Shown here in pieces: positions 40,911 through 49,600 of a stretch of 64,000 nucleotides of DNA. The stretch comes from SZUA-444 sp965226565 (GTDB lineage Bacteria > Bacillota > Clostridia > Oscillospirales > Ruminococcaceae): the NCBI GenBank assembly GCA_965226565.1, contig CBDDDI010000001.1, positions 62,001 through 126,000 on the forward strand, given 5' to 3'. A program made the translations under genes and the position numbers. Below the pieces are notes generated by a model, which saw only the letters and a list, made by a program, of their open reading frames with translations, was not told where the DNA came from and ran no database searches. The number at the start of each line of letters is the position of its first letter. Position 1 is the first letter of the stretch.

Positions 40911-43322
40911 ATGGCTACAGCAAAAAGAAAACCACGTAGAAAAACTACTACGAAAAAGAAAAAAACTGTAAATACGCATTTATGGTCTGTAGTGATATTT
41001 TCACTTGGCTTATTAATAGCTATGATAACAATTATACCAGGTGGAGCTGTATGGAAAGTTATGCATAATGGTATACATGGACTATTTGGTTTGTCTGCAT
41101 TTTTGATTGCACCATTAATGTTATACATAGCAATATTAATTTCGATAGATAAATCAAAAAATATGATTTTATCAAAAACAATTCAAGGCGTAATATTAAT
41201 ATTATTGTTTAGTTCGATAGTGCAAGTTATATTTATAGGTAATGTGTCAGGAGACAATATTTTTAGTAAGTTAGGTGTTTTGTATACAAATGGAGTTGTA
41301 CATAAAGGTGGAGGTATATTAAGTTCTTTAGTAGGATTACCTTTAATGCTTTTGTTTACAAGAGTTGGAGCATCAATTATATTAGTAATATTAACATTTA
41401 CATTTGCATTATTACTTACTAATGTTTCTCTTGTGAGTATATTTAAAGGAATTGCTATGCCTTTTAAAAAAAGTGCGAAAGTTTTGTCTGATGCAAAAGA
41501 AGAAAAAGCTATTGAAAAATCAAAAAAACCTGCAAAAGAGAAAAAGAAGAAAAATTCTAAAGTTGATTTTGCAAAATATGTTGATGACGAAGTTAAAGTA
41601 AAAGCAGATACATCTCCAATTGCAAATGAACAAGAGAATTTGCCTATACATCCAGTTGTATCAAATAAAACAGGTACAGATAAAAAAGGTGATAATTCAG
41701 ATTTACAAGAAATTATTCAAAATGCAGTATCAATTGTAAAGAAAACAGAAAATAAGGAAGAAAATAAAAATGTTGATGAGGAAAATATTGATAAGGAAGT
41801 TAGTATTGATAGTGAACTAGACCAAAGTTTAAGTCAAAAAGATATAGAAACGCCTCCTTATAAAAAACCACCATTAGAAATGCTTAATCCACCAGTTGAA
41901 AGTAGTATAAATGAAGATACTCAAATTGAGTTAAAACATAATTCTGAAGTTTTAGTTGATACATTAAAAAGTTTTGGTGTTCAAACTAGAATTGTTGGTA
42001 TAAATAGAGGACCTAGTGTTACAAGATATGAATTGCAGCCAGCAGCAGGCGTTAAAGTAAGCAAAATTACAGGTTTAACTGATGATGTTAAAATGGCATT
42101 AGCTGCAAAAAGTATTAGAATAGAAGCTCCGATTCCAGGAAAAGCTGCTGTTGGAATTGAAGTTCCTAATAAAGCAGTAGATATAATAACAATGAAAGAA
42201 ATGCTTGAATCAGCTGAATTTGAGAAAGAGAAAAGTGATATATCATTTGCACTTGGAAAAGATATAACAGGTAATGTTGTGTTTGCAGATATAGCAAAAA
42301 TGCCTCATGTTCTTATAGCTGGAGCTACAGGATCTGGTAAATCTGTTTGTATAAATTCTATAATAATAAGTATTTTGTATAAATCTTCACCAGACGATGT
42401 AAGAGTGTTGATGATTGATCCAAAAATGGTTGAACTTGAAGTTTATAATGGTATACCACATTTGCTTATACCAGTTGTAACAGATGCAAGAAAAGCAGCA
42501 GGAGCTTTGTCATGGGCTGTAACAGAAATGCAAAAAAGATATAAATTATTTGCTGATTATAATGTGAGAAATATTGAAGGATTTAATAAACTTGCAAAAA
42601 AATCTGATGAAATTCAGCATTTGCCACAAATAGTAATAATAATAGATGAGCTTGCAGATTTGATGATGGTTGCAGCAAAAGATGTTGAAGAAGCAATCTG
42701 TAGGTTAGCACAGCTTGCACGTGCAGCAGGAATGCATTTAGTAATAGCAACACAAAGACCATCAGTTGATATTATAACAGGTGTAATTAAAGCTAATATT
42801 CCTACAAGAATAGCGTTTTCTGTTTCATCACAAATTGATTCAAGAACTATTTTGGATTCAGGAGGAGCAGAAAAATTGCTAGGTAGAGGTGATATGCTTT
42901 ATTCTGCATATGGAAGTCCAATTCCAGTAAGAGTACAAGGATGTTATGTTTCTGATAAAGAAGTAGAAAATATAGTTGACTTTATTAAAAATGAAGTTAA
43001 AGCTGATTATGATGATAATATAATGGAAGAAATAGAAAAAAGTACACCTGCTACTAAAAATGAAAATACTAAAAGTGGTTCTGTTGATAGCTCTGATGAA
43101 ATGGTTGGAAAAGCAATAGAAATTGTTGTTGACGCTGGACAAGCTTCTACTTCATATTTGCAAAGAAGACTTAAACTTGGGTATGCAAGAGCAGCTAGAA
43201 TAATGGATGAATTAGAAGAAATGGGAATAATAGGGCCTCCAGCAGGTTCAAAACCAAGAGCTGTTTTAATGAGTAAAGAGCAATGGTATGAAGCTCAATT
43301 ATCAAAAAGTGATCAAGAATAA
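40911..43322 (+). CDS. ftsK: DNA translocase FtsK/SpoIIIE
   Basis: An 803-residue membrane-anchored DNA pump that clears chromosomes from the septum. TTAGGAGG precedes the ATG at 40911. There are about four N-terminal membrane helices (about 25–180), a charged linker (about 190–340), and the motor domain with Walker A IAGATGSGKSVCIN, Walker B VVIIIDELADLMMVA and ATQRPSVDIITG. A C-terminal gamma winged helix (DEMVGKAIEIVVDAGQASTSYLQRRLKLGYARAARIMDELEEMGIIGP) reads chromosome polarity sequences. Whether it acts as FtsK, SpoIIIE or both cannot be decided here. Confidence 0.95.
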   Translation: MATAKRKPRRKTTTKKKKTVNTHLWSVVIFSLGLLIAMITIIPGGAVWKVMHNGIHGLFGLSAFLIAPLMLYIAILISIDKSKNMILSKTIQGVILILLFSSIVQVIFIGNVSGDNIFSKLGVLYTNGVVHKGGGILSSLVGLPLMLLFTRVGASIILVILTFTFALLLTNVSLVSIFKGIAMPFKKSAKVLSDAKEEKAIEKSKKPAKEKKKKNSKVDFAKYVDDEVKVKADTSPIANEQENLPIHPVVSNKTGTDKKGDNSDLQEIIQNAVSIVKKTENKEENKNVDEENIDKEVSIDSELDQSLSQKDIETPPYKKPPLEMLNPPVESSINEDTQIELKHNSEVLVDTLKSFGVQTRIVGINRGPSVTRYELQPAAGVKVSKITGLTDDVKMALAAKSIRIEAPIPGKAAVGIEVPNKAVDIITMKEMLESAEFEKEKSDISFALGKDITGNVVFADIAKMPHVLIAGATGSGKSVCINSIIISILYKSSPDDVRVLMIDPKMVELEVYNGIPHLLIPVVTDARKAAGALSWAVTEMQKRYKLFADYNVRNIEGFNKLAKKSDEIQHLPQIVIIIDELADLMMVAAKDVEEAICRLAQLARAAGMHLVIATQRPSVDIITGVIKANIPTRIAFSVSSQIDSRTILDSGGAEKLLGRGDMLYSAYGSPIPVRVQGCYVSDKEVENIVDFIKNEVKADYDDNIMEEIEKSTPATKNENTKSGSVDSSDEMVGKAIEIVVDAGQASTSYLQRRLKLGYARAARIMDELEEMGIIGPPAGSKPRAVLMSKEQWYEAQLSKSDQE

Positions 43323-43370
43323 ATTAATAAAAATAATATAAAAGATATTATAGATTATATGGAGAATTTA

Positions 43371-45257
43371 ATGAATAATTTTTTACCTATATCAAAAAAA
43401 GATATGGAAGAAAGAAATATAAAACAATTTGATTTTGTTTATATAACTGGAGATGCGTATGTTGATCATCCAAGTTTTGGAGTTGCAATAATTTCAAGAG
43501 TTTTGGAATCACATGGTTATACTGTAGGAATCATATCTCAACCTAATTGGAATTCAGATAAAGATTTTGAGAAACTTGGAACACCAAAATTATCATATTT
43601 GGTGACAGCAGGAAATATTGATTCTATGGTGGCTCATTATACAGTTGCAAAAAAGAAAAGAACTAATGATGCTTATACACCAGGAAATGTTTTTGGAAAA
43701 CGTCCAGATAGAGCTGTAACTGTGTATTGCAATAAATTAAAAAAGCTTCATCCTGAAATTCCTGTTATGATTGGAGGTCTTGAAGCATCTTTAAGAAGGT
43801 TCTCACATTATGATTATTGGGCTGATAAAGTAATGCCGTCAATTTTAGTTGATAGTAAAGCTGATTTGCTTATGTATGGAATGAGTGAAAATCAAATAAT
43901 AGAGATTGCAGATAGATTAAATTCTGGTGAAGATATTTTTAAGATTACAGATATAAGAGGCACAGCTTATTTAGTTGATCCTAAAAATACACCTTTTGGA
44001 GCAGTAGAATGTCCATCTTTTAAACAAGTTTGTGAAGATAAAAAATTATATGCAAAAGCATGTAAATTGCAATATGACCAACAAGACGAAGTTTATGGAA
44101 AAACTTTAATTCAACGTCATGATAAAAAGATGTTGGTTCAAAATCCACCAGCATTAAGTTTAACTCAAGAAGAAATGGATAAAGTATATGCTTTGCCTTA
44201 TGCAAGAACTTATCATCCTGTTTATGAAAAACAAGGTGGAGTTCCTGCAATCAGAGAAGTAGAGTTTTCAATAATTCATAATAGAGGATGTTTTGGATAT
44301 TGTAATTTCTGCTCTATAGCTTTGCACCAAGGCAGAAGGATTACTACAAGAAGTGAAGATTCGGTTGTAAAAGAAGCTCAAATGCTTGTGAAAAAAGATA
44401 ATTTTAAAGGATATATACATGATGTTGGAGGTCCAACTGCTAATTTTAGACAGCCATCTTGTAAAAAACAAATTGAACATGGAATGTGTAAAGGTAAAAA
44501 ATGTTTAGCTCCAGAACCTTGTAAAGCTTTAGAAATTGATCATTCTGAATATCTTAATATGCTAAGAAGATTAAGAAAGATTAAAGGAATAAAAAAAGTA
44601 TTTATACGTTCAGGAATTAGATATGATTATCTTATTCATGATAAAAATGATGAGTTTATGCGTGAACTTATTGAGCATCATGTAAGTGGACAGTTAAAAG
44701 TAGCACCAGAGCATTTTAGTAATAATGTTTTAGATAAAATGGGAAAACCTCATATAAATTCTTATGTAACATTTATGAATAAATTTTATTCAATTACAAA
44801 GCAGATAAAAAAAGAACAATATTTAGTTCCGTATTTAATGTCATCTCATCCAGGAAGCACACTTAAAGATGCTGTAGATCTTGCAGTATTTTTAAAACAG
44901 CATAATATAAGACCAGAACAAGTTCAAGATTTTTATCCAACACCAGGAACAATTTCAACATGTATGTATTATACAGAACTTGATCCATATACAATGGAAC
45001 ATGTTTATGTGCCAAAAAAACCAGAAGAAAAAGTATTACAACGTATTTTGTTGCAATATTATAATCCAAAAAATAAAAGTAAAGTTATTGAAGCGTTAGT
45101 AAAAGCAGGACGTAGAGATTTAATAGGAACAGATAAAAAATGTCTTGTTGCTCCTGATAAAGATTATATAATGAAATTTGCACAATCAAAAAACAAATCT
45201 AAAAGGAATGACAAATGGAAAAAAACACAAAGCAAAAACCACAAAAAAAGAAGATAG
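43371..45257 (+). CDS. YgiQ-family radical SAM protein
   Basis: A 628-residue protein. The ATG at 43371 has GGAG 6 bases upstream; an ATG four codons earlier is also possible. It starts with the YgiQ N-terminal domain (YITGDAYVDHPSFGVAIISRVLESHGY) and then a radical SAM core whose cluster motif is GCFGYCNFCSIALHQGR. A Cys-rich segment (CKKQIEHGMCKGKKCLAPEPCKAL) may hold a further metal site. The reaction is unknown. It lies in the long forward gene run and overlaps the next gene by 43 bases. Confidence 0.9.
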   Translation: MNNFLPISKKDMEERNIKQFDFVYITGDAYVDHPSFGVAIISRVLESHGYTVGIISQPNWNSDKDFEKLGTPKLSYLVTAGNIDSMVAHYTVAKKKRTNDAYTPGNVFGKRPDRAVTVYCNKLKKLHPEIPVMIGGLEASLRRFSHYDYWADKVMPSILVDSKADLLMYGMSENQIIEIADRLNSGEDIFKITDIRGTAYLVDPKNTPFGAVECPSFKQVCEDKKLYAKACKLQYDQQDEVYGKTLIQRHDKKMLVQNPPALSLTQEEMDKVYALPYARTYHPVYEKQGGVPAIREVEFSIIHNRGCFGYCNFCSIALHQGRRITTRSEDSVVKEAQMLVKKDNFKGYIHDVGGPTANFRQPSCKKQIEHGMCKGKKCLAPEPCKALEIDHSEYLNMLRRLRKIKGIKKVFIRSGIRYDYLIHDKNDEFMRELIEHHVSGQLKVAPEHFSNNVLDKMGKPHINSYVTFMNKFYSITKQIKKEQYLVPYLMSSHPGSTLKDAVDLAVFLKQHNIRPEQVQDFYPTPGTISTCMYYTELDPYTMEHVYVPKKPEEKVLQRILLQYYNPKNKSKVIEALVKAGRRDLIGTDKKCLVAPDKDYIMKFAQSKNKSKRNDKWKKTQSKNHKKRR

Positions 45258-46138
45258 ATTGTAAAAAATACTTTTTAGTAATAGTTTGTATAGTATTTGT
45301 ATTACTTTTTTTGCTATGTTTAAATAATAATATATATTCTAAGATTTTAGATTATTTTAATTTAAAGAATTTTTATACATCTGATAAATTATCAGTTCAT
45401 TTTATTGATGTAAAACAAGGTGATTGCTCACTAATAATGTATGATAATACAAATATATTGATTGATACAGGAGAAGAAATATATTCTTCTGATGTTGTTG
45501 ATTATTTAAATTATTGTAAGGTAGATAAGCTTGATTTGGTTATAATTTCTCATCCTCATTCTGATCATGTTGGAGGATTATTTAATATAATTGATAAAAT
45601 TAAAGTTGATGAAGTTATTATTCCAAAAATTAGTGAAAAAGCTCCTAAAAATGAATTTGATTTTATTAATTTTAAAAATAATCTTGATAAAAATAATGTG
45701 AAATTAAATCTTTGTTCAAAAAACATGAATATGAATTTTGATGATATTACTCTTGAAAATTTTATTACTCTTGAGGATGTTAATGATTTAAATAATTGTT
45801 CTATTTGTACTAGATTAATTTATAAAGAGTGTTCTTTTTTGTTTACAGGAGATATTGAGAAAAAAGCAGAAAAGAAATTGATTCAAAATAATATAAAATC
45901 TGATTTATTAAAAGTTCCACATCATGGTAGTAATTCATCTTCTACAATAGAGTTTTTAGATAAAATTGAACCAAAGATATGCGTTATTTCAAGCGGGTAT
46001 AAAAACACATTTGGTCATCCTCATGATAAAGTTATAGAAAGGCTTAGAATGTATACAAACAATATTTATAGAACAGATCTGCTTGGTAATATTGTGTTTG
46101 AATGTGAAGGAAATAAAATATGTTATAGAAATAATTGA
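45215..46138 (+). CDS. ComEC-type metallo-beta-lactamase-fold hydrolase
   Basis: A 307-residue protein with a short basic N-terminus, one transmembrane or signal-anchor segment (about 20–42) and an extracytoplasmic metallo-hydrolase domain. Metal ligands are in HPHSDHVGG, with FTGDIEKKAEKKL and VPHHGSNSS further on, as in the ComEC/Rec2 C-terminal nuclease-like domain. It lacks the ComEC channel part. It may degrade extracellular DNA or another phosphodiester. Its start lies inside the 3' end of the ygiQ-like gene, so the two are coupled. Confidence 0.82.
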   Translation: MEKNTKQKPQKKKIDCKKYFLVIVCIVFVLLFLLCLNNNIYSKILDYFNLKNFYTSDKLSVHFIDVKQGDCSLIMYDNTNILIDTGEEIYSSDVVDYLNYCKVDKLDLVIISHPHSDHVGGLFNIIDKIKVDEVIIPKISEKAPKNEFDFINFKNNLDKNNVKLNLCSKNMNMNFDDITLENFITLEDVNDLNNCSICTRLIYKECSFLFTGDIEKKAEKKLIQNNIKSDLLKVPHHGSNSSSTIEFLDKIEPKICVISSGYKNTFGHPHDKVIERLRMYTNNIYRTDLLGNIVFECEGNKICYRNN

Positions 46139-46179
46139 TAAATAATAAAAGCATTTTTAATAAATAAGGAGTAATACAA

Positions 46180-47052
46180 ATGCAAATAGATTTATTTAAA
46201 CGTATAGAAGAAAATATGCCAAGACTTTCAAAAGGTCATAAAGCTATAGGTGAATTTATTATAAATTATTATGATAAGGCTGCTTATATGACAGCTGCAA
46301 AGCTTGGAGTGACTGTAGGTGTTAGTGAATCTACAGTTGTTAGATTTGCTGCAGAAATTGGTTTTGAAGGATATCCAGAGCTTCAAAGAGAAATGAAAGA
46401 TTTGCTTAAAAATAAACTTACTTCATTTCAAAGAATTGAAGTTACAAATGATTTAATTGGAAATGATGATGTATTAGAAAAAGTAATGATGCAAGATGTT
46501 GAAAGAATAAAAAAGACACTTGAAGTAACATCAAGAGAGGATTTTAATAAAGCAGTTGATATTATTTCAAATGCAGATAATATTTATATTATAGGAACAA
46601 GAAGCGCAGCATCACTTGCAGGATTTTTGTCACATTATTTTAATTTAATATTTTCAAAAGTTAAGCTTATAAATACAACTAGCGAAAGTGAACTTTTTGA
46701 GCAAATTATGAGAATAGATCAAAAAGATGTTATAATTGGAATAAGTTTTCCAAGATATTCAAAGCAAACAACAATGGCACTACAATATGCTAAATCAAAT
46801 AAAACAAAAACTATAGCTATAACAGATAGTATAGATGCACCAACAGCTAAATATGCTGATAGTATTTTAGTTGCAAAAAGTGATATGGCATCTTTTGTTG
46901 ATTCTTTGGTTGCACCTTTGAGCTTGATAAATTCTTTAATTGTGGCACTTAGTATAGTAAATAAAGAAAAGTTATTTACTAATTTTGAAAAATTAGAAAA
47001 TGTATGGGAAGAATATCAAGTGTATGAGAAATTTGAGGAGAATAAAGAATAA
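46180..47052 (+). CDS. MurR/RpiR-family transcriptional regulator
   Basis: A 290-residue regulator with AAGGAG upstream. The N-terminal RpiR helix-turn-helix (about 1–78: RLSKGHKAIGEFIINYYDKAAYMTAAKLGVTVGVSESTVVRFAAEIGFEGYPELQREMK) is typical. The SIS sugar-phosphate isomerase-like domain covers about 115–260 (ADNIYIIGTRSAASLAGFLSHYFN). Such proteins respond to phosphosugars. Its stop overlaps the start of the flavoprotein gene by one base; the target genes are not evident. Confidence 0.92.
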   Translation: MQIDLFKRIEENMPRLSKGHKAIGEFIINYYDKAAYMTAAKLGVTVGVSESTVVRFAAEIGFEGYPELQREMKDLLKNKLTSFQRIEVTNDLIGNDDVLEKVMMQDVERIKKTLEVTSREDFNKAVDIISNADNIYIIGTRSAASLAGFLSHYFNLIFSKVKLINTTSESELFEQIMRIDQKDVIIGISFPRYSKQTTMALQYAKSNKTKTIAITDSIDAPTAKYADSILVAKSDMASFVDSLVAPLSLINSLIVALSIVNKEKLFTNFEKLENVWEEYQVYEKFEENKE

Positions 47053-48275
47053 TGTTTGATTTAATAGTAGTAGGAGCTGGAGCATCTGGAATGATGGCTT
47101 CTATATTTGCAGCAAGAAACGGAAAAAAAGTTTTACTTTTAGAACATATGAATTGTGTTGGTAAAAAAGTTTTGATAACAGGAAAAGGTAGATGTAATGT
47201 TACAAATAATTCTGATGTACAAAATTTATTAAATAATGTTGCAAAGAATTCAAAATTTCTCTATAGCTCTTTTTATTCTTTTACAGCACAAGATACAATG
47301 GATTTTTTTGAACAATTAGGAGTTTCATTAAAAACAGAAAGAGGAAATAGAGTATTTCCAGTATCTGATAAAGCAAGAGAAATTGTGAATGCTTTGGAGC
47401 ATGAATTAAAATCTTTAAATGTGACAATTAAATATGAAAAAGTAATTGATCTTATGGTTGAAGATTCTGAAATAAAAGGTGTAAAAACAAAATCTTCAGA
47501 ATATTATGCTGATAATGTTTTTTTAGCAACAGGTGGAAAATCTTATTCTGGAACAGGTTCAACAGGAGATGGATATAATTTTGCAGAAAAGGTTTCACAT
47601 ACTGTTACTAAAATAGTTCCATCTTTAGTTCCAATAGTAACAGAAGAAAAATTTTGTTCTGAAATGATGGGTTTGTCTTTAAAAAATGTTACTTTAACAT
47701 TAAAAGATAAAGAATCTAAAAAGCCAGTTTATAGTGAACTTGGAGAAATGTTGTTTACTCATTTTGGCGTTTCAGGACCGTTAGTACTTAGTGCAAGTTG
47801 TCATATACAAAAAATGCAACAAGATCGTTATAGTTTAGAAATAGATTTAAAACCAGCATTATCAGAAAAACAACTTGATGCAAGAATACAAAGAGATTTT
47901 GCGTTGTTTCAAAATAAAGATATATCTAATGCACTTGTAAAACTTTTACCAGCAAAAATGATTCCAGTTGTAATTAAGTTGTCAGGAATGCAGTTGAATG
48001 ATAAAGTTAATCAAATTACAAAAGAACAACGTAAATCATTAATTTCAATAATAAAAGCATTTCCATTAAAAGTGAAATGTTTTAGACCAATTGAAGAAGC
48101 TATAATTACGAGTGGTGGAGTTGATGTAAAAGAAATTAATCCGAAAACAATGCAATCTAAACTAATTTTAGGTCTTTATTTTATTGGAGAAATTTTAGAT
48201 GTAGATGCATATACAGGTGGTTATAATTTGCAAATAGCATTTTCTACTGCATATGTTGCAGCAAATAGTATTTAG
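47052..48275 (+). CDS. NAD(P)/FAD-dependent oxidoreductase (HI0933/YhiN/BaiN family)
   Basis: A 407-residue flavoprotein. The N-terminal Rossmann motif is VVGAGASGMMASIFAARNGKKVLLLE, followed by the family feature CVGKKVLITGKGRCNVTNN and VFLATGGKSYSGTGSTGDGY. The C-terminus GEILDVDAYTGGYNLQIAFSTAYVAA closes the FAD site. Physiological substrates of the family are mostly unknown; bile-acid dehydration steps have been proposed for BaiN. It has a GAGGA ribosome site within the end of the regulator gene. Confidence 0.9.
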   Translation: MFDLIVVGAGASGMMASIFAARNGKKVLLLEHMNCVGKKVLITGKGRCNVTNNSDVQNLLNNVAKNSKFLYSSFYSFTAQDTMDFFEQLGVSLKTERGNRVFPVSDKAREIVNALEHELKSLNVTIKYEKVIDLMVEDSEIKGVKTKSSEYYADNVFLATGGKSYSGTGSTGDGYNFAEKVSHTVTKIVPSLVPIVTEEKFCSEMMGLSLKNVTLTLKDKESKKPVYSELGEMLFTHFGVSGPLVLSASCHIQKMQQDRYSLEIDLKPALSEKQLDARIQRDFALFQNKDISNALVKLLPAKMIPVVIKLSGMQLNDKVNQITKEQRKSLISIIKAFPLKVKCFRPIEEAIITSGGVDVKEINPKTMQSKLILGLYFIGEILDVDAYTGGYNLQIAFSTAYVAANSI

Positions 48276-48286
48276 GAGGAAATTTT

Positions 48287-49600
48287 ATGGGAATTAGTAT
48301 AGCGCTTGATGGACCAAGTGGAGCAGGTAAAAGTACACTAGCGAAATCTTTAGCAAAAAAGTTATCATATATTTATGTGGACACAGGAGCAATGTATAGA
48401 GCAATAGCCTTGTATGCGTTAAATTTAAAAGCAGATACAACAGATAAAAATCAAATTGTTCCATTGCTTAAAGAAATAAATATTGAAATAAAGTATATTG
48501 ATAATGAGCAACATATATTTTTGAATAATGAAGATGTTTCAAAAGATATACGAAAAAATGAAGTGTCTTTGCATGCTTCAAATGTTTCTGCAATTTCAGA
48601 AGTAAGAAGTTTTCTTCTTGATTTGCAAAGGAATTTTGCTAAAAGTCATAATATAATTATGGATGGAAGAGATATAGGCACAGTTGTTTTGCCAAATGCT
48701 GATGTAAAGATATATTTAACAGCTTCTGCAGAAGATAGAGCAGAAAGAAGATATAAAGAATTAATAGAAAAAGGACAACAAGTTGCACTAAATAAAATTT
48801 TAGACGAAATTAATAAACGAGACTATAATGATATGAATAGAGAAATTGCACCATTAAAACAAGCAGAAGATGCAATTTTGGTAGATACAACAAATTCTAG
48901 TTTTGAAAAAAGTTTTGAGCGTTTAGAAAAAGTAATAAAAGATAAAATAGAAAAAACAAATAATATAAAAAAGAGTAAAAAAAAAATTAATCCTGTAATA
49001 TTTGTATTGTATCAATTGTTAAGATGTATAGTTATACCTGTCTATCATGTTATATATAATTTGAAAATTGAAGGCAAAGAGAATATTCCAAAAAGTGGAG
49101 GATATGTTTTTGCATCAAATCATAGAACATATCAAGATCCTGTTTTAATATCTTTAGCAGTAAGAATTCCATTTAAATATATGGCAAAAGAAAGTCTATT
49201 TAAAAATAAATTATTTGCATTATTAATAAGATTTTTTGGAGCATTTCCTGTTAGAAGAGGAGTAGGAGATATGAAAGTAATTGATGAATCAATTGAAAAG
49301 ATTAATAATGGTTTTAATTTAGTAATTTTTCCTGAAGGAACACGTTCAAAAGACGGAAAAGTAGGTAAAGGTAAAACAGGAGTAGCGTTAATAGCAGCAA
49401 AAGCTGGAGTTCCAGTAGTTCCAGTAGGAATTTCATTTAATGGAAAATTGAAATTTAGAAGTAAAGTTATTGTTAAATATGGCAAACCAATAAATCCTGA
49501 GGAATTAGAAATTGCTGATTTTTCTCCAAGAGAGTTAAGAGGACTTAAAAAAACAATAATGAATTCTATAACAGAGCTGGTGAATTTAGATGTCGAATAA
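48287..49600 (+). CDS. Cytidylate kinase – 1-acylglycerol-3-phosphate acyltransferase fusion
   Basis: A 437-residue two-domain protein led by TAGGAGG. Residues 1–~218 are cytidylate kinase: P-loop DGPSGAGKSTLAK, YVDTGAMYRA and MDGRDIGTVVLPNADVKIYLTASAEDRAERR. After a Lys-rich linker (KTNNIKKSKKKIN) residues ~228–437 are a PlsC-type acyltransferase: FASNHRTYQDPVL (the HX4D box as NHRTYQD), FPVRRG and VIFPEGTRSKDGKVGKGKTGVA. In many Clostridia cmk and plsC are adjacent separate genes; here they are one open frame with no frameshift needed. It couples nucleotide and phospholipid synthesis only by co-expression as far as I can tell. Confidence 0.92.
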   Translation: MGISIALDGPSGAGKSTLAKSLAKKLSYIYVDTGAMYRAIALYALNLKADTTDKNQIVPLLKEINIEIKYIDNEQHIFLNNEDVSKDIRKNEVSLHASNVSAISEVRSFLLDLQRNFAKSHNIIMDGRDIGTVVLPNADVKIYLTASAEDRAERRYKELIEKGQQVALNKILDEINKRDYNDMNREIAPLKQAEDAILVDTTNSSFEKSFERLEKVIKDKIEKTNNIKKSKKKINPVIFVLYQLLRCIVIPVYHVIYNLKIEGKENIPKSGGYVFASNHRTYQDPVLISLAVRIPFKYMAKESLFKNKLFALLIRFFGAFPVRRGVGDMKVIDESIEKINNGFNLVIFPEGTRSKDGKVGKGKTGVALIAAKAGVPVVPVGISFNGKLKFRSKVIVKYGKPINPEELEIADFSPRELRGLKKTIMNSITELVNLDVE

